The notes under the pieces are model-generated. The model searched no databases. It was not told where the DNA came from and was given only the letters and a program-made list of their open reading frames with translations. Of a stretch of DNA of 15,499 nt, positions 1-7,920 are shown piece after piece; positions within the stretch are counted from its first letter, which is position 1; the number at the start of each line of letters is the position of its first letter. The stretch spans positions 1 to 15,499 of the forward strand of contig JAEYYE010000260.1 in the NCBI GenBank assembly GCA_023430945.1, given 5' to 3'. Made by a program: the position numbers and the translations under genes. The DNA comes from Bacteroidota bacterium (GTDB lineage: Bacteria > Bacteroidota > Bacteroidia > Flavobacteriales_F > PHOS-HE28).

Positions 1-3000
1 GCCGTGGACCTGTTCAATAGCCTCGGTGGATCGCCTGCGGTGGGTGGCAATTGGACTGGTCCGCTGGGCCCGATGAACGGCACGTATGATCCAGCCGCGC
101 ACGATCCCGGCGTCTACACCTACACGCTTGTCGGCGGTCCTTGTCCCGGAGCGAGCGCAACGGTCATAGTGAACGAGATCATTTCGCCGTACGCGGGCAT
201 GGATGGTGTCGTGGATCTGTGCACATCAAGCCCTGTTACAGATCTGTTCGCATTGCTTGGAGCGGCGGCGCAACCGGGTGGAACGTGGAGCGGACCGAGT
301 GCGATCACGGGTAATTATTCACCGGCCTTGCACGAGCCTGGTGATTATGAGTACACGGTTACCGGCGATCCGGCCTGCGCGAGTTCTTCCGCTACGCTCA
401 CGGTTAACGAATATGTGGCTCCGGATGCGGGAATGAACGCGAACCTTACGGTCTGTGAAGGCGCGACGCCGGTTGACCTGATCGATGTGTTGAATGGAGC
501 GCCGCAGCCAGGCGGTGTATGGACGGGTCCGGCCGGAGTGATGGAAGGCATTTACGATCCTGCGATCCATGATCCGGGTAATTATGGCTATACGATCACA
601 GGAACTCCGCCGTGCGCGAATTCCACCGCCTGGGTGATCGTTTCAGAAGTGGCAGCGCCCAATGCCGGTACCGATGCTTCGGTGCAGGTTTGCAGCAACG
701 AAGGCGCGATCGATCTGTTCAGCCAGCTTGGCGGAACACCGGCGGCGAATGGAACATGGAGCGGGCCGAGCGCGATCACAGGTGTATATGACCCGGCGTT
801 GCATCTTCCTGGTGACTATGTGTACACGGTGAACGGTCCGGCAAGCTGCCAGCCGGCAACAGCGACTGTTTCGGTTTCGCTGATCCCGGCGCCGGATGCC
901 GGTACCATGGGAAATATCACCATCTGCAACGATGCCGCTCCGGTCGATCTTTTCACTGTGCTCAACGGTACGCCGCAATCCGGTGGCACCTGGAGCGGCC
1001 CAAGCACGATCGATGGGAATTTCGATCCGGCGATCCATGTTGAAGGGATCTACATCTACACGGTTGCCGGCGCCGATCCGTGCGCAGCAGCTAGTGCAAC
1101 GGTAACGGTCGATGTTCAGGAGGCGGCGAATGCCGGTGCCGATGCTTCGATCGACGTGTGTTCCTCCGATGCGGCCGTGGATCTTTTCGCGCTGCTCGGC
1201 GTAACTGCGCAGACTGGCGGAACATGGTCGGGCCCGGATGCGATCGATGGCACTTATGATCCAGCCGCGAATGCACCGGGAGCATATGTGTACACGGTGG
1301 CTGGCGCGAATGGATGTGCCGATGCTTCCGCCACGATCACTGTCAATGAATTCGTTCCTGCTGACGCCGGTTCTGATGTGACCTTGGAGATCTGCAGCGA
1401 TGCCGCACCGATCGATCTTCTTTCACAATTGAACGGTACGCCACAAGGTGGCGGAGCATGGAGCGGACCATCGGAGATCACCGGAACTTTCGATCCCGCA
1501 TTGCACGCTGAAGGGATCTATTCCTACACTGTGACGGGATCCGCAGCGTGTCCGGATGCTGTTGCTTCCATCGATATCACCGTGACACCCGCTGCGGATG
1601 CGGGAAGTGATGGAACACTTTCCATCTGTGCCACGGATGCACCTGCCGATCTGTTCAATGCTTTGGGTGGCGCTCCGCAACCTGGTGGCACTTGGTCTGG
1701 GCCGGGTGCGATCGATGGCACGTACGATCCTTCGAGCGATGTTCCCGGCGCGTACATGTATTCGATCCCCGGAAATGGAAGCTGTGCCGGTTCAAGCGCG
1801 ATGGTGGTGGTTACCGAAGCGCTTCCAGTTTTCGCCGGAAATGACACTTCGATCCAACTGTGCAGTTCCGCCGCACCGCTCGATCTATTCGATGCCCTTG
1901 GTGGTTCGGCGCAAAGCGGTGGCACCTGGAGCGGCCCAAGCCCATTGAGTGCAGGGATCTTCGATCCAGCGATCCATCAGGCAGGGGATTATGTTTACAC
2001 GATCACTGGAACCGCGCCCTGTCCTTCAGCTTCAGCGACCGTAACGGTGGATCTGGAGGAAGCGGCTGACGCTGGCGCCGATGGCTCGATCACGCTGTGC
2101 AACGCGAGCGCTGCCGTGGATCTGTTCACCATGCTTGGCGGCGACCCGCAACCTGGTGGCACCTGGAGCGGACCCAGTGTGATCACAGGTTATTATGACC
2201 CCGCGATCCATGAGCCTGGTGTATACACGTATTCGATCGCAGGGGGAACGATCTGCACCGGAGCTTCAGCGAGCGTAACAGTGGTGGAGACCGGCTCGCC
2301 GAACGCAGGCAACGATATGCAGATCAGCTTTTGTTCCAGCGATGCCCCTGTGGATCTGTTCACTTTCTTCAATGGATCGGCCGATCCGGGTGGTGAATGG
2401 AGCGGACCTGCCGGAAGTTTCGTTGGTGTATTCGATCCTTCCGCCGATCCCGAAGGGATCTACACCTATTCGATCGATGCGGTCGCTCCGTGCGTGAGCG
2501 ATGAAGCATTGATCACCATAACGGTTTATCCGGCGCCGGATGCAGGAACGGACGGTGCGATCACGGTGTGCCAGAACGGCGGGGCCAACAATCTTTTCAG
2601 CAGCTTGGGTGGATCGCCCCAACCGGGTGGCACATGGTCCGGGCCGTCGGGCGCTTTCGATGGCATGTTCGATCCATCGATCCATGATCCCGGCAATTAC
2701 ACCTATACGATCAATGGAAGTGCGCCGTGCGGAAGTTCGAGCGCGGTGGTGGTTGTCACTGAGACCGGTTCACCCAATGCGGGTACCGATGCGCTGGCTT
2801 CTATCTGCCCCGACGCAACTCCAGTGGATCTTTTCAGCCTTCTGGGTGGATCGCCTGATGCCGGTGGAAGTTGGTCTGGACCATCACCGGATATGAACGG
2901 AAGCTTCGATCCGTCGTTGCATCTGGCCGGGGTCTACACCTACACGATCGATGCGACCGCTCCATGTGTGAGTGATGCTTCAACTGTTACGGTTGAGATC

Positions 3001-5451
3001 CTGGAAGGAGCTGATGCAGGCGAGGATGCGTCCGTTGCGGCCTGTTCTTCCGGCGGGATCCTTGATCTGTTCGATCAGCTGGGAGGAACACCACAGGCAG
3101 GTGGATCGTGGTCCGGTCCGTCGCCGATCGATGGGAATTTCGATCCCGCTTCACATGCTGCCGGTACTTACGTGTACACGGTGGATGGTTCGGGTTCGTG
3201 CGGATCGGCTTCCGCGGAAGTGGTGGTTTCGATCACTTCGGATCCCGATGCAGGTGAAGATGCACTTCTCGCGATCTGCTCTTCCGGCACGGTCACCGAT
3301 CTGTTCACGGTGCTTGGTGGTACGTCGGATATGGGTGGAAGCTGGAGCGGCCCGGTCCCGAATTTCAGCGGCCAGTTCGATCCATCGATCCATCCTTCCG
3401 GAACTTACACGTATACGATCGATGCCACCGCGCCGTGCGTTGCGGATCAGGCGATCGTTTCCGTGAGCGTGGAAGCTGCGCCTGATCCGGGAACTTCCGC
3501 CGAGATCGAGATCTGTTCGTCGGCGGAACCTCAGGATCTTCTGTCCATTCTTGGCGGATCGGCCGGCGGATCCTGGAGCGGACCTTCGCAAAGCTTCAAT
3601 GGGGATTTCGATCCCGCGATCCATCAACCCGGCACCTATACCTACACGCTTACCGGATCGGAATGTGCCGATGCTTCGGCTTCGGTGGAGGTCTCCGTAT
3701 TGCCCGGCGCGGATGCCGGTGCCGATTCCGCGATCGATCTGTGCAGCACCGATCAGGCTGTGGACTTGATCGCAGCGCTGGAAGGTTCCCCGGATCAGAA
3801 CGGAACTTGGACCGATCCATCGGGCAACGCCACCACGGCAACGCTCGATCCCACCACCGCGCAAAGCGGGACCTACACCTATACGGTCGCTGGATCGGGT
3901 GATTGCCCGGCCGCTGTGGCTCAACTGCAGGTCGCCATCAGTGCAGCGCCGCAAGCCGGGATCGGAGGCACTCTGGATATGTGCAGCGATGAAGGCCAGG
4001 TCTCCCTCTTCGATGGATTATCGGGAACGCTGGATGCTGGCGGCACATGGACCGATCCGAACGGGCAACCGCATGCTTCCCTGATCGATCCGCTGATCGA
4101 CGTCGCTGGAACCTACACCTACACCGTTACCAATGGCAGCTGCGCCCCCGCGAGTTCGGTGGTGAACGTGGTGATCTATTCTCTGCCGGATGCCGGTGAG
4201 AGCAGTTCGATCATGTTCTGTACAAATCAATCCGGAGCCACGTTGATGAGCCTTCTTGAAGGAGATCCCGATCCCAACGGCACGTGGACCGGCCCGGATG
4301 GAAGTACACCGGCTGCGATGTTCCTTCCCGGATCGAGCGCGCCGGGTATCTACACATACACTGTGCAGGGCAACGCCGCCTGTGGAACGGATTCGGCCAC
4401 CGTTACGATCGCGATCAGCGAAGCGGCGAATGCCGGCACCAACGGATCGATAACTCTTTGCCAGAACGATGCTCCTATGGATCTGTTCACGTTGATCGGC
4501 GGATCTCCTGATGCCAACGGATCATGGCTCGCTCCCGATGGATCGGACTTCAATGGAAGCTTCGATCCGGCGACCCAGCCTGGTGGAAACTACACATATA
4601 CGATCGAACCTGATGCTCCCTGCGCAGCGGTTTCATCGATCGTCATTGTGGATCTGCTTCCCGTGCCGAACCCGGTGATCACCGCCACCAATTCCGATGC
4701 CTGCGCACCGGTGGAAGTGACGATCTTACATGACTTCGCCGGATCGGCCTCATGCACCTGGATCATCGGCAACGGTGAGTTCTCACAGGATTGTGGTCCG
4801 ATCACCACCACGTTCGAAGAAGCCGGATCCTACGATGTGACCTTGATCATCGACGCAGGCAATGGTTGCGGTGCCAACACCGTGCAGGCGGTGGAGCTGG
4901 TGAACGTGTTCGACGAACCGGTTGCTGCTTTCGAGGCCCTGCCTGAAGCGATCGGAACGCAGAACCCGACCGCCTATTTCCATAATTATTCGGAAGGCGC
5001 TTCCACTTATATGTGGGAAATGGGTGGGACGGGAACTTATTCCACCGAGCATGTGAACCATCTCTTTCCCGGTGAATTGGCCGATGAATATGATGTCTGC
5101 CTGATCGCCTACGCTTCGCCGCAATGCGCCGATACGATCTGCAAGGTGGTAACGGTGGGCGATGCGCTGGAGCTTCACGTGCCCAATGCCTTCACCCCGG
5201 ATGGCGATGGTATCAACGATCTTTTCCAACCGGTGGTGGGTGGGGTCGATCCCGATCGGTACCAGTTCATCATCTTCGATCGGTGGGGCGCCGAGATCTT
5301 CGCGACCACCGATCCTGATGCCTCGTGGAACGGACTCTCCTCTTCCGGCGAAGAATTCCCGCAAGGCGTGTACGCGTGGAAATTGCACATGAAGGATCCG
5401 TATTCCGGTGATCGTGTGGAACGCATCGGGCACGTGACGCTTGTCCGCTGA
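1..5451 (+). CDS. Giant secreted repeat protein with PKD-like domains and T9SS type B C-terminal signal (5' end outside window)
   Basis: The reading frame is open from the first base, so the N-terminus and any signal peptide lie upstream; residues here are numbered from the GTG at 4. It shows one partial and 19 full copies of a ~78-residue repeat (to residue ~1556). The repeat pattern is AG.D...C, then DLF..LGG.P..GG.WSGP, FDPAIH, G.Y.YT, a second Cys and a final beta strand. Two PKD-like domains follow (~1557-1636 and ~1637-1718). The C-terminal domain (~1719-1815) contains VPNAFTPDGDGIND, IFDRWG, WNG and GVYAWKL, the hallmarks of the gliding-motility-associated type B sorting domain recognised by the type IX secretion system. 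I infer a cell-surface or released adhesin-like protein. No Lys or Arg occurs before residue 1714. Its ligand cannot be read from the sequence. The stop is TGA, 44 bp before the next gene. Confidence 0.93.
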   Translation, partial: AVDLFNSLGGSPAVGGNWTGPLGPMNGTYDPAAHDPGVYTYTLVGGPCPGASATVIVNEIISPYAGMDGVVDLCTSSPVTDLFALLGAAAQPGGTWSGPSAITGNYSPALHEPGDYEYTVTGDPACASSSATLTVNEYVAPDAGMNANLTVCEGATPVDLIDVLNGAPQPGGVWTGPAGVMEGIYDPAIHDPGNYGYTITGTPPCANSTAWVIVSEVAAPNAGTDASVQVCSNEGAIDLFSQLGGTPAANGTWSGPSAITGVYDPALHLPGDYVYTVNGPASCQPATATVSVSLIPAPDAGTMGNITICNDAAPVDLFTVLNGTPQSGGTWSGPSTIDGNFDPAIHVEGIYIYTVAGADPCAAASATVTVDVQEAANAGADASIDVCSSDAAVDLFALLGVTAQTGGTWSGPDAIDGTYDPAANAPGAYVYTVAGANGCADASATITVNEFVPADAGSDVTLEICSDAAPIDLLSQLNGTPQGGGAWSGPSEITGTFDPALHAEGIYSYTVTGSAACPDAVASIDITVTPAADAGSDGTLSICATDAPADLFNALGGAPQPGGTWSGPGAIDGTYDPSSDVPGAYMYSIPGNGSCAGSSAMVVVTEALPVFAGNDTSIQLCSSAAPLDLFDALGGSAQSGGTWSGPSPLSAGIFDPAIHQAGDYVYTITGTAPCPSASATVTVDLEEAADAGADGSITLCNASAAVDLFTMLGGDPQPGGTWSGPSVITGYYDPAIHEPGVYTYSIAGGTICTGASASVTVVETGSPNAGNDMQISFCSSDAPVDLFTFFNGSADPGGEWSGPAGSFVGVFDPSADPEGIYTYSIDAVAPCVSDEALITITVYPAPDAGTDGAITVCQNGGANNLFSSLGGSPQPGGTWSGPSGAFDGMFDPSIHDPGNYTYTINGSAPCGSSSAVVVVTETGSPNAGTDALASICPDATPVDLFSLLGGSPDAGGSWSGPSPDMNGSFDPSLHLAGVYTYTIDATAPCVSDASTVTVEILEGADAGEDASVAACSSGGILDLFDQLGGTPQAGGSWSGPSPIDGNFDPASHAAGTYVYTVDGSGSCGSASAEVVVSITSDPDAGEDALLAICSSGTVTDLFTVLGGTSDMGGSWSGPVPNFSGQFDPSIHPSGTYTYTIDATAPCVADQAIVSVSVEAAPDPGTSAEIEICSSAEPQDLLSILGGSAGGSWSGPSQSFNGDFDPAIHQPGTYTYTLTGSECADASASVEVSVLPGADAGADSAIDLCSTDQAVDLIAALEGSPDQNGTWTDPSGNATTATLDPTTAQSGTYTYTVAGSGDCPAAVAQLQVAISAAPQAGIGGTLDMCSDEGQVSLFDGLSGTLDAGGTWTDPNGQPHASLIDPLIDVAGTYTYTVTNGSCAPASSVVNVVIYSLPDAGESSSIMFCTNQSGATLMSLLEGDPDPNGTWTGPDGSTPAAMFLPGSSAPGIYTYTVQGNAACGTDSATVTIAISEAANAGTNGSITLCQNDAPMDLFTLIGGSPDANGSWLAPDGSDFNGSFDPATQPGGNYTYTIEPDAPCAAVSSIVIVDLLPVPNPVITATNSDACAPVEVTILHDFAGSASCTWIIGNGEFSQDCGPITTTFEEAGSYDVTLIIDAGNGCGANTVQAVELVNVFDEPVAAFEALPEAIGTQNPTAYFHNYSEGASTYMWEMGGTGTYSTEHVNHLFPGELADEYDVCLIAYASPQCADTICKVVTVGDALELHVPNAFTPDGDGINDLFQPVVGGVDPDRYQFIIFDRWGAEIFATTDPDASWNGLSSSGEEFPQGVYAWKLHMKDPYSGDRVERIGHVTLVR
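193..4671 (+). repeat. 19 in-frame tandem protein repeats, ~235 bp (78-80 codons) each
   Basis: Each unit starts with an Ala-Gly (PG in one case), e.g. at 193 and, for the last unit, at 4432; 4479 bp divided by 19 gives about 236 bp. A partial unit precedes at 1-192. Every full unit has one Cys near position 10, one WSGP-like Trp motif near position 32 and one Cys near position 60. Units differ clearly at DNA level, so the duplications are not very recent. The last units (about 3715-4671) diverge most, with TWTDP or SWLAP in place of TWSGP, and one unit around 3487-3714 is shortened before the Trp motif. The fold is probably an Ig-like beta sandwich with one disulphide per unit (inference). 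Confidence 0.92.
5164..5448 (+). other. T9SS type B / gliding-motility-associated C-terminal sorting domain (within the giant protein)
   Basis: The last ~95 residues carry the conserved block VPNAFTPDGDGINDLF (from residue 1726), then an FxIFDRWG motif, a WNG turn, a PQGVYAWKL strand and a final HVTLVR. Family knowledge: this domain directs proteins through the type IX secretion system of Bacteroidota, and type B substrates often rely on PorP/SprF-like partners. Except for one Lys just before it, all Lys and Arg of the visible protein are in this domain. Confidence 0.9.
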
Positions 5452-5470
5452 CGGCACCGGTGCGCCCGGC

Positions 5471-5478
5471 TATATTTG
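5471..5478 (+). promoter_or_regulatory. Bacteroidota -7 box TATATTTG for the GT2-pyrC-lipoprotein operon
   Basis: TATATTTG is an exact match to TAnnTTTG, recognised by the Bacteroidota primary sigma factor. It lies in the 44-bp gap after the giant gene, 17 bp before the TTG chosen as start of the glycosyltransferase. A -33 TTG at the usual distance is not evident. An identical decamer GCTATATTTG precedes the histidine kinase gene at 14218-14227. Confidence 0.6.
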
Positions 5479-5495
5479 GCCTCCATCCCGGAACC

Positions 5496-6215
5496 TTGCG
5501 CGAACGTCTCGTCATCATTCCCACTTACGATGAGAAGGAGAACATCCGCGACATCATCAACCATGTGATCGCGCTCCAGCCTGAATTCCATGTGCTGGTG
5601 GTGGACGACAATTCACCCGACGGCACCGCAGGGATAGTGAAGGAAATGCAGCGCGAAATACCCGCGCGGATCCATCTTCTCGAGCGAAAAGGGAAGTTGG
5701 GATTGGGCACCGCCTACATCACAGGTTTCAAATGGGCGATCGAGCGGAAGTACCTGTACATCTTCGAGATGGACGCGGATTTTTCCCACGCACCAAAGGA
5801 TCTGGTAAGGCTCTATGAAGCTTGTGCAACCGGTGGCGCCGATATGAGCGTGGGGTCGCGTTATGTGAAAGGGGGACAGGTACGCGATTGGACGTGGGAA
5901 AGGATCCTCATGAGCTTCGCGGCATCGCTCTACGTGCGCACCATTCTCTGGCTCGGCGTACGTGATACAACGGCCGGCTTCGTTTGTTACAGGCTGCCTG
6001 TACTGGAAGCGCTTCCGCTGGACGAGATCAAATTCATCGGTTACGCATTCCAGATCGAAATGAAATACCGGGTGAAGTTGCACGGGTTCAAGATCAAGGA
6101 AGTCCCGATCACGTTCATCGATCGGTTGAAAGGGAGAAGCAAGATGAGCATGAATATCTTTCATGAAGCCTTTCTCGGTGTGTTGAAGATGCGGATGAAC
6201 ATCAAGCGGCCATGA
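5496..6215 (+). CDS. Polyprenol monophosphomannose synthase-like glycosyltransferase (GT2)
   Basis: A GT-A fold family 2 enzyme of about 239 residues. Motifs run in the usual order: RLVIIPTYDEKENI at the start, VVDDNSPDGTA for nucleotide binding, EMDADFSHAP with the DxD metal motif, GSRYVKGG, DTTAGFVCYR and the C-terminal KGRSKMS. This matches bacterial dolichol/polyprenol-phosphate mannosyltransferase-like proteins, which transfer a hexose from a nucleotide sugar to a lipid phosphate at the inner membrane. No C-terminal membrane segments are present, as in single-domain Dpm1-type enzymes. The start is TTG at 5496, because the GTG at 5460 lies upstream of the TATATTTG box and family members begin right at the RLVIIPTY strand. 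The stop overlaps the next start (ATGA at 6212). The sugar donor is not proven by sequence. Confidence 0.85.
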   Translation: MRERLVIIPTYDEKENIRDIINHVIALQPEFHVLVVDDNSPDGTAGIVKEMQREIPARIHLLERKGKLGLGTAYITGFKWAIERKYLYIFEMDADFSHAPKDLVRLYEACATGGADMSVGSRYVKGGQVRDWTWERILMSFAASLYVRTILWLGVRDTTAGFVCYRLPVLEALPLDEIKFIGYAFQIEMKYRVKLHGFKIKEVPITFIDRLKGRSKMSMNIFHEAFLGVLKMRMNIKRP

Positions 6216-7549
6216 ACGATTGGATCATCCGCGGAGCCAACGTTGTGAATGATGGCCGAAGCTTTCCGGCCGATGTGTTGGTGCGATCGGGCGTGATCGA
6301 ACGTGTCGCGGAGGAAGGCATCGGTTCGTTCGGCGGTGTGGAGGAGATCGATGCGAAAGGCAGGACGCTCCTTCCCGGTGTGATCGATGATCAGGTGCAT
6401 TTCCGCGAGCCAGGCCTCACGCACAAGGATGATATCGCGCATGCAAGCGCGGCCGCGGCGGCCGGTGGTGTCACCAGTTTCATGGAGATGCCGAACACGG
6501 TTCCGCAAACGCTTACGCAGCAGCTTCTTCAGGAAAAATACGATCGCGCCAGCGCGGTTTCCCGCGTGAACTATTCGTTCTACATGGGCGTGAGCAACGA
6601 CAACATGGATGAAGTGCTGCGCACCGATCCACGTTCCGTCTGTGGTTTGAAGGCATTCCTGGGATCGAGCACCGGCAACATGCTGGTGGATGAACCTTCG
6701 ACCCTGGAACGCCTGTTCAGCAAAGCGCACATGTTGCTGGCGATCCACGCGGAGGATGAGACGACGATCCGTGCGAACCTGGCCGCGGCCGTGGCCCAGT
6801 GGGGCGAGGAGATCCCGATCGAGGAACATCCGTTGATCCGCAGCGCCGAGGCGTGCTACATCAGCAGCAGCAACGCTGTGAAGCTCGCGAAGGAACACGG
6901 CACACGGCTTCATGTTCTGCACATCAGCACGGCGCGTGAGTTGGAGCTTTTCCATCGCGGACCTTTGGAAAAGAAACTGATCACCGCGGAAGCCTGCGTA
7001 CATCACCTTTGGTTCACGGATGAGGATTACATCTCGAAAGGTGCGTTCATCAAATGGAATCCGGCGGTGAAATCAGCCGCAGATCGGAATGCTATCCGCG
7101 AGGCGATCAAGGATGATCGGATCGATGTGATCGCCACCGATCATGCGCCACATACGATCGAAGAGAAGGAGCAACCCTACCAAAAATGTCCTTCCGGAGG
7201 TCCGCTGATCCAACATTCGCTGGTAGCGATGCTTGAACTGGTGAAGCAAGGCGTTCTACCGATCGAACGGATGGTGGAGAAGATGTGCCATGCACCGGCA
7301 AGGCTCTTCAACGTTGAGAAGCGCGGTTACATCCGGGAAGGTTTTCACGCCGATCTCGTGTTGGTGGATCGGGATCTGCCGTGGACCGTTTCGAAGGAGA
7401 ACATCCTTTACAAATGCGGCTGGTCTCCATTCGAAGGACAGCAGTTCTCATCACAGGTGATGAACACGTGGTTGAACGGTGAAATGGTGTACGCCAACGG
7501 CCGTGTCGATCACACGGTGCGCGGAAAAAGATTGATGTTCGATCGATGA
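6212..7549 (+). CDS. pyrC: Dihydroorotase (amidohydrolase superfamily)
   Basis: 445 residues; third step of de novo pyrimidine synthesis, closing carbamoyl-aspartate to dihydroorotate. Visible motifs: DDQVHFREPGLTHKDD (59-74), FMEMPNTVPQT (90-100), GLKAFLGSSTGNML with the candidate carboxylated Lys147, AIHAEDE with His179, LHVLHIS with His237, and ATDHAPH with Asp310. The usual DxHxH signature here reads D-D-Q-V-H: the first of the two metal-binding His residues is Gln61 (codon CAG at 6392) while His63 is kept. From memory, related Flavobacteria share this Gln, so it may be a clade trait and not a defect. Both ends overlap neighbours by the ATGA arrangement, so translation is probably coupled along the operon. 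Allantoinase or hydantoinase is less likely given the REPGLTHK and PNTxP context. Confidence 0.87.
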   Translation: MNDWIIRGANVVNDGRSFPADVLVRSGVIERVAEEGIGSFGGVEEIDAKGRTLLPGVIDDQVHFREPGLTHKDDIAHASAAAAAGGVTSFMEMPNTVPQTLTQQLLQEKYDRASAVSRVNYSFYMGVSNDNMDEVLRTDPRSVCGLKAFLGSSTGNMLVDEPSTLERLFSKAHMLLAIHAEDETTIRANLAAAVAQWGEEIPIEEHPLIRSAEACYISSSNAVKLAKEHGTRLHVLHISTARELELFHRGPLEKKLITAEACVHHLWFTDEDYISKGAFIKWNPAVKSAADRNAIREAIKDDRIDVIATDHAPHTIEEKEQPYQKCPSGGPLIQHSLVAMLELVKQGVLPIERMVEKMCHAPARLFNVEKRGYIREGFHADLVLVDRDLPWTVSKENILYKCGWSPFEGQQFSSQVMNTWLNGEMVYANGRVDHTVRGKRLMFDR

Positions 7550-7920
7550 GAACGATCGTTCTTCTTCTTTCGATCGCATTGTTCGCATGCGCCCAGGAAC
7601 GAAGTGCGCCCGAAGGTATCCTCGATCGGGAACTCTTCAAGAAAGTGCTCACGGAAGCGCAGCTGATCGAAGCGCGGGTGAACCAGGAATTGGTGAATGC
7701 GCAACGCGCCCAGGTGCCGGTGGAACGCTACTATGAGGAAGCCTTCAAGCAATTCCAAGTGGATGAGGAGCAGTTCAAGCGGAGCTTTGAATATTATTCT
7801 TCACGACCAGAGGAACTGCGTGCGATCTATGATGAGATCATCGCGGAATTGAGCCGGCGAAAGGATCTGCCGCCGGTGGAAGAACAGCTCTCCGCCGATC
7901 CGATCACACCGGCTCGCTGA
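7546..7920 (+). CDS. DUF4296-like small lipoprotein
   Basis: 124 residues. The N-terminus is a lipoprotein signal peptide: short basic start (MR), a hydrophobic stretch and a lipobox LFAC with Cys15 as the predicted lipidated residue. The rest is charged and helical, with PEGILDRELFKKVL, then Y..AF..F.VD...F..S..YY, then P..L..IYDEI..EL, a pattern I recognise as the Bacteroidota DUF4296 family. The function of that family is unknown. It starts inside the dihydroorotase stop (ATGA at 7546). Its 3' end overlaps that of the opposing epimerase gene by 17 bp. Confidence 0.75.
   Translation: MRTIVLLLSIALFACAQERSAPEGILDRELFKKVLTEAQLIEARVNQELVNAQRAQVPVERYYEEAFKQFQVDEEQFKRSFEYYSSRPEELRAIYDEIIAELSRRKDLPPVEEQLSADPITPAR

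Noticed and set aside
3151..3954. Long minus-strand open frame antisense to the giant repeat gene (about 267 codons)
   Set aside because: It is a shadow of the repeat codons: Arg/Ile/Asp-rich low-complexity translation that follows the repeat period, with no recognisable domain, opposite a clearly real gene.
4783..5457. Minus-strand frame antisense to the PKD and sorting domains
   Set aside because: The opposite strand encodes well-conserved domains in full; the antisense translation shows no family pattern.
5460..5495. GTG at 5460 as the glycosyltransferase start
   Set aside because: It lies upstream of the TATATTTG box, so it would not be in the mRNA from that promoter, and it adds residues not typical of the family N-terminus.
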